DNA of 37,129 bases from a virus: IMG/VR virus record IMGVR_UViG_3300046683_000569, positions 1 to 37,129 of that record; one strand, given 5' to 3'. Position numbers and translations under genes: made by a program. The notes under the pieces were generated by a model. The model searched no databases. It saw nothing but the letters and a program-made list of their open reading frames with translations, and was not told the origin of the DNA. Numbering within the stretch: position 1 is the first letter of the stretch; each line of letters starts with the position of its first letter. This document shows positions 1 through 6,957 of the stretch, in pieces.

Positions 1-118
1 ACGCCCGCTCAGCTAACCGCTCCTGGCTCAGGCCGGCGCGACGGCGGAGGACGGCGATGCGGAGGCCGACTGCCCGGCGGGCGGGTTCCACCCAGTCGGG
101 TAGCGGATCGAGGGGCAC
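1..118 (-). CDS. XRE-family HTH regulator, N-terminal part (cut by window edge)
   Basis: Only the first 39 codons are inside the window. The leftward reading starts at a GTG (118-116) as VPLDPLPDWVEPARRAVG and continues into RIAVLRRRAGLSQERLAERA. The segment RxAGLSQExLAERA is the first part of a Cro/C1-type helix-turn-helix (helix 2 and the turn into the recognition helix). The codon for Leu at 16-14 is TTA, the rarest codon in Streptomyces and the one read by the developmentally controlled bldA tRNA, so translation may depend on bldA. It is divergent from the small gene at 453 and probably binds the intervening region, where a perfect palindrome sits. The HTH assignment is fairly secure; the ligand and the C-terminal domain cannot be seen. 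Confidence 0.7.
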   Translation of the reverse strand, partial: MPLDPLPDWVEPARRAVGLRIAVLRRRAGLSQERLAERA

Positions 119-452
119 TCGACAAACCGTTGACCAGCGCTGATCATTAGGCCGTACCCAATTGGGTACATCATCCGAACGAAGTCGGTCGGCGACGGTC
201 GGCAGCACTCACATCGCAGGACAGGAGAAACGGTTCACCGTGGTGCATAGATCCGCCGCATCCCGGGCACTGGGGTTCCACCTGCCGCATACAGACCTCG
301 CCCCGCGGTTACGCCGCGAGGCTTGAGGCGTTACGCCTAAATCGCACACATGTTCACCCGAACGAGTGAATGACCTTTGGCCTGCGCTTGTCGTTAGACA
401 TGATGATCGCTAACCCGCTATCGCCGCCCGCCTGCCCACAAGGAGAGGCTCC
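119..452. promoter_or_regulatory. Divergent control region between the XRE gene and the small CxxC gene
   Basis: No convincing gene is seen here. The stretch holds a perfect 16-bp palindrome (154-169, listed separately). It also holds an inverted repeat AGGCG-TTA-CGCCT at 326-338 close to a similar GC-rich dyad at about 304-318 (CGCGGTTACGCCGCG), and a spaced dyad TTCAC-N8-GTGAA at 353-370. The last lies 83 bases upstream of the start at 453 and could be an operator or promoter element. I cannot assign exact -35 and -10 boxes with confidence. Confidence 0.45.
154..169. promoter_or_regulatory. Perfect 16-bp palindrome, candidate operator
   Basis: GTACCCAATTGGGTAC reads identically on both strands. 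It lies 36 bases upstream of the GTG start of the leftward XRE gene and is AT-centred in a GC-rich neighbourhood. This is typical of a dimeric HTH operator, and autoregulation by the XRE protein is the simplest inference. Confidence 0.55.
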
Positions 453-680
453 ATGGACGACCCAGAAATCCTCGCGCTCTACGAGTGGGCGCCGGGAACC
501 TGCTTCCGCTGCGCGCGAGCCGGCCTCGACACCATCCACATAAAGGAGATCCCGACTCCGGTCGGCGTCCTCTACGAGGTGCGGGCCTGTCGAGGATGCG
601 TCCTCGCCCTGGAAGGCGAACGTCGCGTGCACGCCGAGCAGGCTGGCGAGGACTACCAACCTGGCGGCCTGTCGGCCTGA
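453..680 (+). CDS. Small conserved-looking CxxC protein of unknown function
   Basis: The product is 75 aa and begins MDDPEILALYEWAPGTCFRC. It has two Cys pairs, CFRC near residue 17 and CRGC near residue 46, spaced like a small zinc-binding knuckle. A good ribosome binding site (AGGAGAG) lies 7-8 bases before the ATG. Small proteins of this kind commonly sit beside XRE regulators in the Streptomyces accessory genome, which fits the divergent arrangement here; that link comes from general familiarity and was not searched. A strong terminator follows directly, so it is a one-gene unit. It may be outside the phage element proper. Confidence 0.65.
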   Translation: MDDPEILALYEWAPGTCFRCARAGLDTIHIKEIPTPVGVLYEVRACRGCVLALEGERRVHAEQAGEDYQPGGLSA

Positions 681-692
681 ATAGCTGTCCCG

Positions 693-729
693 AGGCCGCT
701 CTCCCCGCCATGATGGGAGGGCGGCCTTT
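693..729 (+). terminator. Strong intrinsic terminator
   Basis: The 13-base arm AGGCCGCTCTCCC (693-705) pairs with GGGAGGGCGGCCT (715-727) through twelve Watson-Crick pairs and one G-T pair, with a 9-base loop, followed by TT. It lies 13 bases after the stop of the 453-680 gene and separates it from the integrase region. Confidence 0.8.
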
Positions 730-737
730 CCGCTGGC

Positions 738-797
738 CAGGGAGCATTTTCCAGGGAGCGGCCAGGGAGGACGGAGAGTCAGGGAGCAACCAGGGAG
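738..797. repeat. Five direct CAGGGAG repeats, candidate integrase/excisionase arm sites
   Basis: CAGGGAG occurs at 738-744, 752-758, 763-769, 780-786 and 791-797, with start-to-start spacing of 14, 11, 17 and 11. Several spacings are close to one helical turn, as expected for cooperatively bound protein sites. Two more copies lie next to the integrase stop codon (1168-1185). Tyrosine integrases bind short direct repeats (arm sites) flanking the crossover core, so this is a candidate att region. The core itself is not identified. Confidence 0.5.
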
Positions 798-877
798 CAC
801 CAATCGCATCCCTATCAGGTCCCGATGTGCACCCAGTAGGACCTTAAAAACCCGCAGATCAGCGGTTGTTACTTACG

Positions 878-1042
878 ATGCGTGAAGCTCCCCCTGGCGC
901 GCCAAGGTGCCGTGAGGAGTACACCCTCAACTGGCGGAAGATGCTCGCCCGGGGCATCGCGGTCATCGGCCAGACGATCCAGCTGGAACTGGACATCCAG
1001 GCCATGTACTCCAGCCACGACACCCCGGTTCCGCCGGAGTAA
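878..1042 (+). CDS. Small ORF of 54 aa, unknown function
   Basis: The reading frame ATG (878) to TAA (1040-1042) gives MREAPPGAPRCREEYTLNWR and continues KMLARGIAVIGQTIQLELD. The middle is a plausible amphipathic helix with a normal amino-acid mix, unlike the Arg/Pro-rich products of the overlapping frames. No clear ribosome binding site precedes the ATG, so it may be leaderless, or a remnant of a longer gene cut by integration at the nearby att region. It sits between the two AGGGAG repeat clusters. Confidence 0.45.
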   Translation: MREAPPGAPRCREEYTLNWRKMLARGIAVIGQTIQLELDIQAMYSSHDTPVPPE

Positions 1043-1167
1043 GCATCTGACCTGCATGTTCGTCAGATGCGGAAGCGGGGCGGCCTTGAAGGCTCGCCCC
1101 GCCGATGCGCTCCACTCCCCCACGCGGACCACTGGATTCCGGCCTGAATCTCCTTGATCATTTTTCG

Positions 1168-1185
1168 CAGGGAGAATCTAGGGAG
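1168..1185. repeat. Two AGGGAG repeats beside the integrase stop codon
   Basis: CAGGGAG (1168-1174) and TAGGGAG (1179-1185) are spaced 11 bases apart, the same phase as in the cluster at 738-797. They end six bases before the integrase stop. They are a likely second arm-site cluster of the attachment region. Confidence 0.45.
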
Positions 1186-1190
1186 ATCTT

Positions 1191-2471
1191 TTAGGAATCG
1201 GCCTCGAACCAGGCGTCCATCGCGGCCCTGCCACGACCATCAGCCGCAGGCATCATGTGGGCGTAGATCCGGAGCGTGATGCTCGCGTCCGCATGCCCCA
1301 GCCAGCTCGACACTGCAACGATAGGCTCCCGGGCGTCCAGTTGCACAGAGGCAAAGGTGTGCCGCAGAACGTGGAAGCCGTGCTCCCGACTCGGAGCGAA
1401 CTTCATCGACTCCCGCTGCCCAGGAGCGCGCGGCGGCTGCGGCGGGATGAGGCCGGCTGCGACGAGTGCCGGCTTCCAGTAGCGCGCGTTCCACGAATCC
1501 CGCCGCACCACCTTGCCCCACACCGCGGTCACCACCAGAGCATGGGTCTGCGGCGCCCGCTCCTCAGCCTCCTTGTCCGTCTGCGGCTTGTCCGGGTTTC
1601 CCCACGGCAGCGTCACCTCCTTGGCCGGGAACTCCTCCAGATGGCCGCGCAGCCGCGCGGCAAGATGCTTCGGCAGCGGAACGTCGCGCGTCTTGCCGCC
1701 CTTCGGCAGCGAGAACACGGGCCGGTTGTGGACCATGCGGACCTGCCGCCGGACGTGAATCATCTCGGCATCCTCGTCGATGTCCTCGACGCTCAGCCCG
1801 AACGCCTCGCCCTGGCGCAGCCCTGCACCCACCCCGAGGTCCACGAGGATTCTGTACTGGGGATGGATGGCCGCGCGCACCGCGAGAATGCGCATCTTCG
1901 CCCAGGCGCGCGCCTTCTTTTCCGGCGGGGGCGGCGGCTTGACCGTCCTGGACTTGCAGTAGTTCTTGGTGATCCGCTCATCTTCGACGGCCGCCTGCAG
2001 GAGGGCCGACAGGTATCCCCAGACGAGCCCGATCGTGCCGGGCCCGAGCTCCTGGCCGCGGTCCTTCAGCCACTGGCGCAACTGCGGCACCTTGATGGTG
2101 TTCAGGGACATGTGGCCGAGCGGCTTGAGGATGTGCTTCCGGATCGACTGCTCTTGACCTTCGAGCGTTCCCGCGTCGCCCTCGCGGGTCGGCCAGTAGT
2201 GGTCGTCGAAGTAGTCCTGCAGCAGGATGTTGCCGGCGCGAGGATCGACGAACTCGCCCTTGGTGCTCTCGTGCTGGGCCTTGGCCTTCCAGGCATTCGC
2301 GCCGTCCGGGCCGCCGAGGCTTTTGAAGCTGCGGGCCCTGACCCCGGGTATGCCGGTGACCTTGTAGCGCAGACCCTTGTTGTGCAGGTCGGTCTTCTCC
2401 CGTGTCGGCCTCCCCGTCTTCGGGTCAACGGGACCCTTCTTGAACCACCTGTCCTCGACGTATCCGGCCAT
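1191..2471 (-). CDS. int: Tyrosine site-specific recombinase (phage integrase)
   Basis: The product is 426 aa and catalyses integration, and with a directionality factor excision, of the element. In order it has an N-terminal arm-binding region (about 1-80), a SAM-like core-binding domain (about 80-175) and a catalytic domain (about 190-410). The catalytic set is visible: R219 in GAGLRQGEAFGL, K260 in GGKTRDVPL, H367 and R370 in HVLRHTFAS, H393 in WLGHADASIT and the nucleophile Y403 in RIYAHM. The start is taken at the ATG giving MAGYVEDRWF because GGAGGGGGAG lies just upstream. A start nine codons earlier is possible but has no clear binding site. It overlaps the end of the upstream gene by 47 bases, so the two are probably co-transcribed. 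Family assignment is secure; the integration target is unknown. Confidence 0.96.
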   Translation of the reverse strand: MAGYVEDRWFKKGPVDPKTGRPTREKTDLHNKGLRYKVTGIPGVRARSFKSLGGPDGANAWKAKAQHESTKGEFVDPRAGNILLQDYFDDHYWPTREGDAGTLEGQEQSIRKHILKPLGHMSLNTIKVPQLRQWLKDRGQELGPGTIGLVWGYLSALLQAAVEDERITKNYCKSRTVKPPPPPEKKARAWAKMRILAVRAAIHPQYRILVDLGVGAGLRQGEAFGLSVEDIDEDAEMIHVRRQVRMVHNRPVFSLPKGGKTRDVPLPKHLAARLRGHLEEFPAKEVTLPWGNPDKPQTDKEAEERAPQTHALVVTAVWGKVVRRDSWNARYWKPALVAAGLIPPQPPRAPGQRESMKFAPSREHGFHVLRHTFASVQLDAREPIVAVSSWLGHADASITLRIYAHMMPAADGRGRAAMDAWFEADS

Positions 2472-3003
2472 CTGACTCCCCCTCCGCGCTGGGACCACCG
2501 TCGTACATGGTGATGATCTCGCCGTCCCATACCTGGATCCACTGTCCGCCCCGCAGCATGGTCTGGCCGGCGGCTTCGATGAATCTGATCGCGCCGATTT
2601 CGAGCCCGACGGGCGTCAGGCAGCGCGGCGACACGCGGTAGGTGAGACGGCCGCGTTCGTGCTTGAGGCGGACGGGCGTGCCCTTGGGGAGGCCGTCGTC
2701 CATGACGTAGCGGACAGCCAGGCCCGGGTCGCCGGTGATGTGCGCCGGGTAGCCCAAGACGGGAGCTTGCGATGTGGGGCACTGGGGTGTGGGCGGCGAG
2801 TCCTTGGAGATGATCTCGCCCTTCCACAGCTGGAACCACCGGCCGCTGGTCAGGAACTCGGCGGTGGCCTCGTTCAGTCCCTGGATTGCGTAGTCGGTGT
2901 AGAAGATGCGAGCGATCTCAACGGCGACGTCGCCGCGGCGTTCGTCGATGCGGACTGGCTTCTGCAGGTCGAGGTCGGCGAGCTGGAAGAGACATACGAG
3001 CAT
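2425..3003 (-). CDS. Duplicated-domain protein upstream of int, unknown function
   Basis: The product is 192 aa. The start is placed at the ATG giving MLVCLFQLADL because AAGGGGGG lies about eight bases upstream; a longer form from 3045 is less likely. Two copies of a similar unit are visible: one containing ATAEFLTSGRWFQLWKGEII (around residue 45) and one containing AAGQTMLRGGQWIQVWDGEI (around residue 140). Each has a Gly-x-Trp-Gln/Phe-x-x-Trp-x-Gly-Glu-Ile core, which looks like a small beta-rich fold present twice. Its 3' end overlaps int, suggesting translational coupling. I do not recognise the family. A role in control of integration is only suggested by position. Confidence 0.7.
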   Translation of the reverse strand: MLVCLFQLADLDLQKPVRIDERRGDVAVEIARIFYTDYAIQGLNEATAEFLTSGRWFQLWKGEIISKDSPPTPQCPTSQAPVLGYPAHITGDPGLAVRYVMDDGLPKGTPVRLKHERGRLTYRVSPRCLTPVGLEIGAIRFIEAAGQTMLRGGQWIQVWDGEIITMYDGGPSAEGESDGRIRRGQVVQEGSR

Positions 3004-3179
3004 GGGTTGGCCCCCCTTGGTGCGTGACCGCTCAGATTCGATCACCGAAGTGGACGAAACATGCGCGGTGCGTGATGGCGGAATTTACCCCTCGGCCATC
3101 CGTGCCACAACCAGCCATTTGGGGGAATCTGATGACAGTGCGTCAGAACACGTCACGCGAGGTGCGCTTAACGTGATAT

Positions 3180-3656
3180 TCAGTCGCCCAGTTCATCGTC
3201 ATCCTCCGCTTCCATCGCCTCCACGATGCGCCGGATCCTGCGGCGGGCTCGCGGGTCCATGCCGGCCAGGTAGGCGACGATCGTGCGCGTCTCCTGGTCG
3301 TAGCCGGAGAGTTCGACGGCCCGGTAGCCCAGGTACTGAATAGCGGCAGCCCTCTGCACGACGCGCAGGGGCTTGCCCAGCCCTACGGCCATGGCGATGA
3401 GTTCGGTCTCCCCTGGGGAGTTGGCAACGTTGCCAGAGGCCATCTTCTGGAAGGTGCTCTTCGAGAGGGTCGTTCCGCTCTTCGGGTCGATGGCCCGGTC
3501 GGCCATCTTCTGGAAACTCACACCGGCCTCGTTGACCTCGCGGACCAGGCGGCTCAGAGGGTGGGGGTCTGCGATCTGGTGGTCGACCGCGGCCTCGCTG
3601 GTGTCCGGCATGCCCGGAGCCTGCATGTCTTCTGCGTCCCTTCGCTTCTCTTCCAT
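3180..3656 (-). CDS. HTH protein, candidate phage repressor
   Basis: The product is 158 aa when started at MEEKRRDAEDM. Residues about 33-75 (LSRLVREVNEAGVSFQKMAD and following) look like a helix-turn-helix of the XRE class in which two similar helices, VSFQKMADRA and LSKSTFQKMASG, flank a longer loop. The C-terminus is helical and highly charged (ARRRIRRIVEAMEAEDDDEL). It is divergent from the Cro-like gene at 3861 across a 204-base region with repeated GATCCGA motifs. That is the classic arrangement of a lysogeny switch, so it is the best candidate for the immunity repressor. The DNA-binding call is good; the repressor role is inferred from position. Confidence 0.7.
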   Translation of the reverse strand: MEEKRRDAEDMQAPGMPDTSEAAVDHQIADPHPLSRLVREVNEAGVSFQKMADRAIDPKSGTTLSKSTFQKMASGNVANSPGETELIAMAVGLGKPLRVVQRAAAIQYLGYRAVELSGYDQETRTIVAYLAGMDPRARRRIRRIVEAMEAEDDDELGD

Positions 3657-3860
3657 ACCGACTGTCTCTCGTGTGATCCGACACGGTTCGTGAAGTGGCT
3701 GGTCAGGCCGTACAACCATCTCGCGATTGCAACGAACCGTCTACGGATCGATATTAGCCAACCCTTCCCTCGCAGGCCACGCGACATCAGGTCGATTCAA
3801 GTGGTGGACGAAACGGATCCGATGTGATTCGATGGACCCATCGAGATCCGATTCGGTCCG
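3657..3860. promoter_or_regulatory. Putative immunity (repressor/Cro-like) operator region
   Basis: This region lies between divergent HTH genes. GATCCGA occurs at 3675-3681, 3816-3822 and 3845-3851. The last two flank the dyad CGATGG-AC-CCATCG (3830-3843), and the third copy runs into TTCGGTCCGATGG immediately before the start at 3861. Related half-sites (TCCGA/TCGGA, CGATGG/CCATCG) are thus clustered within about 45 bases of the rightward gene. This is consistent with multiple operators overlapping a promoter, although promoter boxes cannot be assigned reliably. Confidence 0.55.
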
Positions 3861-4154
3861 ATGGAGATCTACTTGAGAGCCATTCGATACACGCTCCGCA
3901 GCCCTGAGATGCTCAGAAAGATCATGGAGCACCCCGGGCGAGGAGCGCCCTTCAGTACCCGCACCCTCGCCGAAGCCGCCGGTTGCCACTACTCGCTAGT
4001 GCACCGCCTCCTCGACGGCAAGCAAGAGACATGCGACATGGACCTGGCCCACCGCATCGCGGAGGCCGTCGGCGTAGCCGTACTCGTCCTTTTCGCGCCC
4101 CCCGCGTCTCCCGAACGAATCGATCCGACTCCAGAACAGATACCCCCCACATGA
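3861..4154 (+). CDS. Small XRE/Cro-like HTH regulator
   Basis: The product is 97 aa. Residues about 32-60 (STRTLAEAAGCHYSLVHRLL) form a clear helix-turn-helix, followed by a helix with MDLAHRIAEAVGV and a Pro-rich tail. No good ribosome binding site precedes the ATG, so it may be translated from a very short leader. It is the first rightward gene after the immunity region and is followed after ten bases by an AlpA-like gene, so it probably plays the Cro-like early-regulator role. Function is inferred from fold and position. Confidence 0.75.
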   Translation: MEIYLRAIRYTLRSPEMLRKIMEHPGRGAPFSTRTLAEAAGCHYSLVHRLLDGKQETCDMDLAHRIAEAVGVAVLVLFAPPASPERIDPTPEQIPPT

Positions 4155-4164
4155 AGGAGCCCCC

Positions 4165-4443
4165 GTGACAGAGAAGAGGAAGTACCAGCACCACCAGAAG
4201 CCGCCGGAAGGCTTCATCTTCGCTACTGACTTCGAAGACGAAGAGACCGGAACGGTCATCGTCGGTATCGCATCGCGCCTCGGCCTGAACCCCCACACCT
4301 ACAAGAAGTGGCGGATGGCCGGAATCGGCCCCCACTACCGGAAGCACGGCAAGCGCATCATCGCCCGCCCCGAGTGGATCGACGCCTGGATGAGCGAGCA
4401 GGACCGCGCAACCGGCGCCCCGAAGATCCCCACCGCCGCCTAG
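4165..4443 (+). CDS. AlpA/excisionase-like winged-HTH protein
   Basis: The product is 92 aa and starts at GTG with AAGGAG upstream. The core VGIASRLGLNPHTYKKWRMA is followed by GIGPHYRKHGKRIIARPEWIDAW. This is the pattern of MerR-like excisionase and AlpA proteins: a first helix-turn-helix, a G-x-G-P wing and a final W-I-D-A-W helix. Such proteins bend DNA at att sites or activate int/xis transcription. Its place between the Cro-like gene and the antirepressor fits a lysogeny-control role, and it is the best excisionase candidate to partner the tyrosine integrase. Confidence 0.75.
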   Translation: MTEKRKYQHHQKPPEGFIFATDFEDEETGTVIVGIASRLGLNPHTYKKWRMAGIGPHYRKHGKRIIARPEWIDAWMSEQDRATGAPKIPTAA

Positions 4444-4530
4444 ACGGCTTCGGCCCCACCTCGGGCTTCGACACACCGAGGCAGGGCCTAGATCCACCCG
4501 CACTCCACCCAGAGCAGAGAGGCGGACCTA

Positions 4531-5385
4531 ATGACCATGGTCCCATCTGAAAACCACTCCTCGGACATCGTCCCCGTCCCCTTCATGGACGGCTTCATCG
4601 AGACCGTCCTCGTCGACGACGAACCCCATGTCGTCCTCAAGCCCACCGTCGAGGCCATGGGTCTGGACTGGGAGCCCCAGCGCAAGAAGCTCGCCCGGCG
4701 CTCCTGGGCAGTCACCTCCCAGAGGGAGGCAACTGGAGCTGACGGCAAGACCTACGAGATGGCGACCTGCGACCTGGAAACCTGGTCGATGCTGCTGGCG
4801 AACATCGACGAGAACCGCGTCAACAAGGCCGCCCAGCCGATCGTCATCGAGTACCAGCAGAAGAGCGCCAAGGCCCTCCGCGACTTCTGGACCCGGGGCG
4901 GTGCCATCAACCCGGCCGCCACCCCGGAGCAGGTCGAAGACCTCCGCATCCAGCTCGACGACGTGCAGCGTGCTCACACCGCCCGTGCCCGCCTGGAAGC
5001 CATGGGCGCAGCAAAGCAGTTCGGGCTGGTGAATCCCTCGTACATCGAGGCGATGGCCCGCACGGAGCTGGCGCGGATGAACGGCGACGAGCCGGACATC
5101 GACCCGCTGGACTACACCATCACGGCGGACGAATACCTGACGGAGAAGGGTGTCGCGCCGGAGGATCTCCCGTCGGCCCGTACCCGCCTCGGCCGGACGG
5201 TGGCCGCCTTGTATCGGGCGCGCTACAGCAAGGACCCGCAGAAGATCCGCCGCCCGATCCACGGCGTGCACCGCGAGGTCGCCGTCTACACCCACCGCGA
5301 CATCGACCTGTTCGACACCGCATGGGTCGAGGTCGGCCGGCACTACGACCTGCAGGGCTCGATCGAGCTGGGCGGTGCAGCATGA
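4531..5385 (+). CDS. Phage antirepressor (P22 AR N-terminal type)
   Basis: The product is 284 aa. The N-terminal 125 residues (VPVPFMDGFIETVLVDDEPH and following, with VEAMGLDWEPQRKKL, TCDLETWSMLLANIDENRV and IEYQQKSAKALRDFW) match the P22 antirepressor N-terminal family. The C-terminal part (about 145-284) is helical with an HTH-like segment resembling the KilA-C/ANT C-terminal regions of other antirepressors. Such proteins bind and neutralise phage repressors, favouring lytic growth. It begins a long rightward operon, and the next gene overlaps its stop codon (ATGA). The binding site upstream is AGAGGCGGA. Confidence 0.88.
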   Translation: MTMVPSENHSSDIVPVPFMDGFIETVLVDDEPHVVLKPTVEAMGLDWEPQRKKLARRSWAVTSQREATGADGKTYEMATCDLETWSMLLANIDENRVNKAAQPIVIEYQQKSAKALRDFWTRGGAINPAATPEQVEDLRIQLDDVQRAHTARARLEAMGAAKQFGLVNPSYIEAMARTELARMNGDEPDIDPLDYTITADEYLTEKGVAPEDLPSARTRLGRTVAALYRARYSKDPQKIRRPIHGVHREVAVYTHRDIDLFDTAWVEVGRHYDLQGSIELGGAA

Positions 5386-5903
5386 CCGCCCCCGACCTCA
5401 CCCCCGCCCCCCTCCCGCCGGAGCGCCTGGCGGAGATCCGCAGCACCCTGCTGGGTGACTGGCTGGCTGGTGGCTGGCGTGTCCGGTGCGTTCCGGTGCC
5501 GGATGCCCGTGATCGGTCCGAGGTCTTCCTGCCGGGCGCGCCCGCCGAGGACACGGTCATCGCGACGCTTCCCGACTGGGCGGACCCGGTGGCGGTGTTC
5601 CTCGCCGACGCGCATGAGGCCGTCCCGGAGTTGCTGGCCGAGGTCGACCGCCTGTCGAAGCGGGTCGGCGAGCTGGAGGCGACCAACGCCCCTCGTCTCT
5701 GCACCTGTGGCCACTCGCTGCCGGCTCACACCGCACCGGAGCCGCACTCCTGCTTCGCACACGGCCAGACGTGCACGTGCCCGGCCTACCGGCAACTGCC
5801 GCCCGCTGAGGCTTGGGCGCAGTTGGAGAAGAACATCCAGGCGAGCGAGGCCCACGCCGCCGAGCAGGCTGCGGCCGTCGGTGCTGAGGGCGGCGCCTCA
5901 TGA
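5382..5903 (+). CDS. Phage early protein with coiled coil and Cys-rich tail, unknown function
   Basis: The product is 173 aa and starts at the ATG overlapping the antirepressor stop. It opens with a P-rich segment and PERLAEIRSTLLGDWLAGGW, then AVPELLAEVDRLSKRVGELE (about 83-102), a short coiled coil. The tail contains CTCGHSLPAH, HSCFAHGQTCTCPAY, six Cys plus His likely to bind zinc. The pattern (x-L-A-E-I-R near the N-terminus, then P-x-L-L-A-E-V-x-R-L) recurs in many small actinophage proteins, but the role is unknown. Confidence 0.7.
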   Translation: MTAPDLTPAPLPPERLAEIRSTLLGDWLAGGWRVRCVPVPDARDRSEVFLPGAPAEDTVIATLPDWADPVAVFLADAHEAVPELLAEVDRLSKRVGELEATNAPRLCTCGHSLPAHTAPEPHSCFAHGQTCTCPAYRQLPPAEAWAQLEKNIQASEAHAAEQAAAVGAEGGAS

Positions 5904-6124
5904 CCGCCCCCGTCTCTCCCCGCCCGCTCCCCGGCCTCACGGACCTGGTGGCCCGGCAGCGCGAGGCCGCTGACGCCCAGGTGGAGACCTACCGCCTGTC
6001 CCTGTCGCTGACCGACACGTTCCGCCACGAGCTGGAAGCCCCGGCCCACGAGACGGCCTGCGCCCACATGGCACCCGGCTGCCCCTGCGACGACAACGAG
6101 ACCACCCCCGAGGTGACCGCATGA
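5900..6124 (+). CDS. Small phage protein, unknown function
   Basis: The product is 74 aa and overlaps the neighbouring genes by four bases on each side. It is a predicted helix (LTDLVARQREAADAQVETYR) followed by a Cys/His cluster (ETACAHMAPGCPCDD) that could bind a metal. The family is not recognised. Confidence 0.6.
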   Translation: MTAPVSPRPLPGLTDLVARQREAADAQVETYRLSLSLTDTFRHELEAPAHETACAHMAPGCPCDDNETTPEVTA

Positions 6125-6957
6125 CCGACCAGCCCGAGATCGACGAGTTCTGGGAGCAGGAGAAGGCCCGCGAGATCGCCGAGCGCGGCAAGCAGGCCGA
6201 CCCGACCGCATGCGGCACCTGCCGTACCCGCGTCGCTGCTGGCCAGCAGGTCAAGCACGACGAGTGCGCACAGCGGGCCACCCTCCTGGAGGCCCCGGAC
6301 CAGCCCGGCTACGAGGTCATCACGACGATGACCGAGGCCGAGGTCGCGGCACTCCCGCCCCGCTTCCACATCCCCGCGTTCATCGAGTCGTCCGAGCCCA
6401 AGGCGTGGGTGTGCGCGGTGTGCTGGGGCGACGGCTGGACGTCCTCCTGGCCTTGCGCCACGGCCACCGAGCACGGCCTGCAGGTGTTCACCCCGCAGCA
6501 CGAGGCGCAGACCGCAGCGAAGAAGCAGGCCGCCCGCGTCGCCGAGCTGGAGAAGGACTCCGTCACGCTCGACGCCTTCCGCGCGGAGGTCATCGCCGAG
6601 CGCGACGCCGAGACCATCGCGTGGCTGGGCAAGAAGGCCCGCGAGTACCGCTCTACCGGCCGCAAGCAGGACGCGTTGCAGGCAGACGCGATCGACACGA
6701 TGGCGTCGAAGCTCATGCGGGGGGCGGTCCGCGCCAACAACCTGCTAGGGGTGGTCACCCGCCCCGACGTGCTCAACGAGGCTGCCGACCTGATCGAGGC
6801 CGAGCAGCACCGCCTCGACGACGCCGAGAACGCGCGCCACGGCGGCCTCGACCACGAGTCCGAGTTGCAGCACGTCGCCGTACACGCCATGGGCGCCCTG
6901 CTGCGCCGCATGGCCGATGGCGGGCAGGCCCCCGAGGGTGGTGAGCCCCGTGGCTGA
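6121..6957 (+). CDS. Helical phage protein with CxxC knuckle, unknown function
   Basis: The product is 278 aa. An N-terminal knuckle CGTCRTRVAAGQQVKHDEC (about 31-50) looks zinc-binding. The segment AWVCAVCWGDGWTSSWPC (about 98-115) is a second Cys-rich patch. A long charged helix (about 135-185) follows. The C-terminal VLNEAADLIEAEQHRLDDAE repeats a theme, a helix of A-A-D-x-I-E type, seen in other small proteins of such regions. It is coupled by ATGA to its upstream neighbour. No function can be assigned. Confidence 0.65.
   Translation: MTDQPEIDEFWEQEKAREIAERGKQADPTACGTCRTRVAAGQQVKHDECAQRATLLEAPDQPGYEVITTMTEAEVAALPPRFHIPAFIESSEPKAWVCAVCWGDGWTSSWPCATATEHGLQVFTPQHEAQTAAKKQAARVAELEKDSVTLDAFRAEVIAERDAETIAWLGKKAREYRSTGRKQDALQADAIDTMASKLMRGAVRANNLLGVVTRPDVLNEAADLIEAEQHRLDDAENARHGGLDHESELQHVAVHAMGALLRRMADGGQAPEGGEPRG

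Noticed and set aside
800-870. Possible tRNA fragment at the attachment region
   Set aside because: I could not build an acceptor stem, anticodon arm and T-loop from this stretch.
882-1157. Longer frame overlapping the 54-aa ORF
   Set aside because: Its product is Arg/Pro/Ser-rich and lacks a ribosome binding site; the 878-1042 frame has a more natural composition.
2472-2498. Earlier start for the integrase (nine extra codons)
   Set aside because: No ribosome binding site precedes it, while GGAGGGGGAG directly precedes the ATG at 2471.
1257-2513. Long rightward open frame opposite the integrase
   Set aside because: The integrase has all catalytic residues; the opposite frame is an artefact of high GC content.
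4528-5343. Leftward open frame opposite the antirepressor
   Set aside because: The rightward frame matches the P22 antirepressor family; the antisense frame has no start signal or domain.
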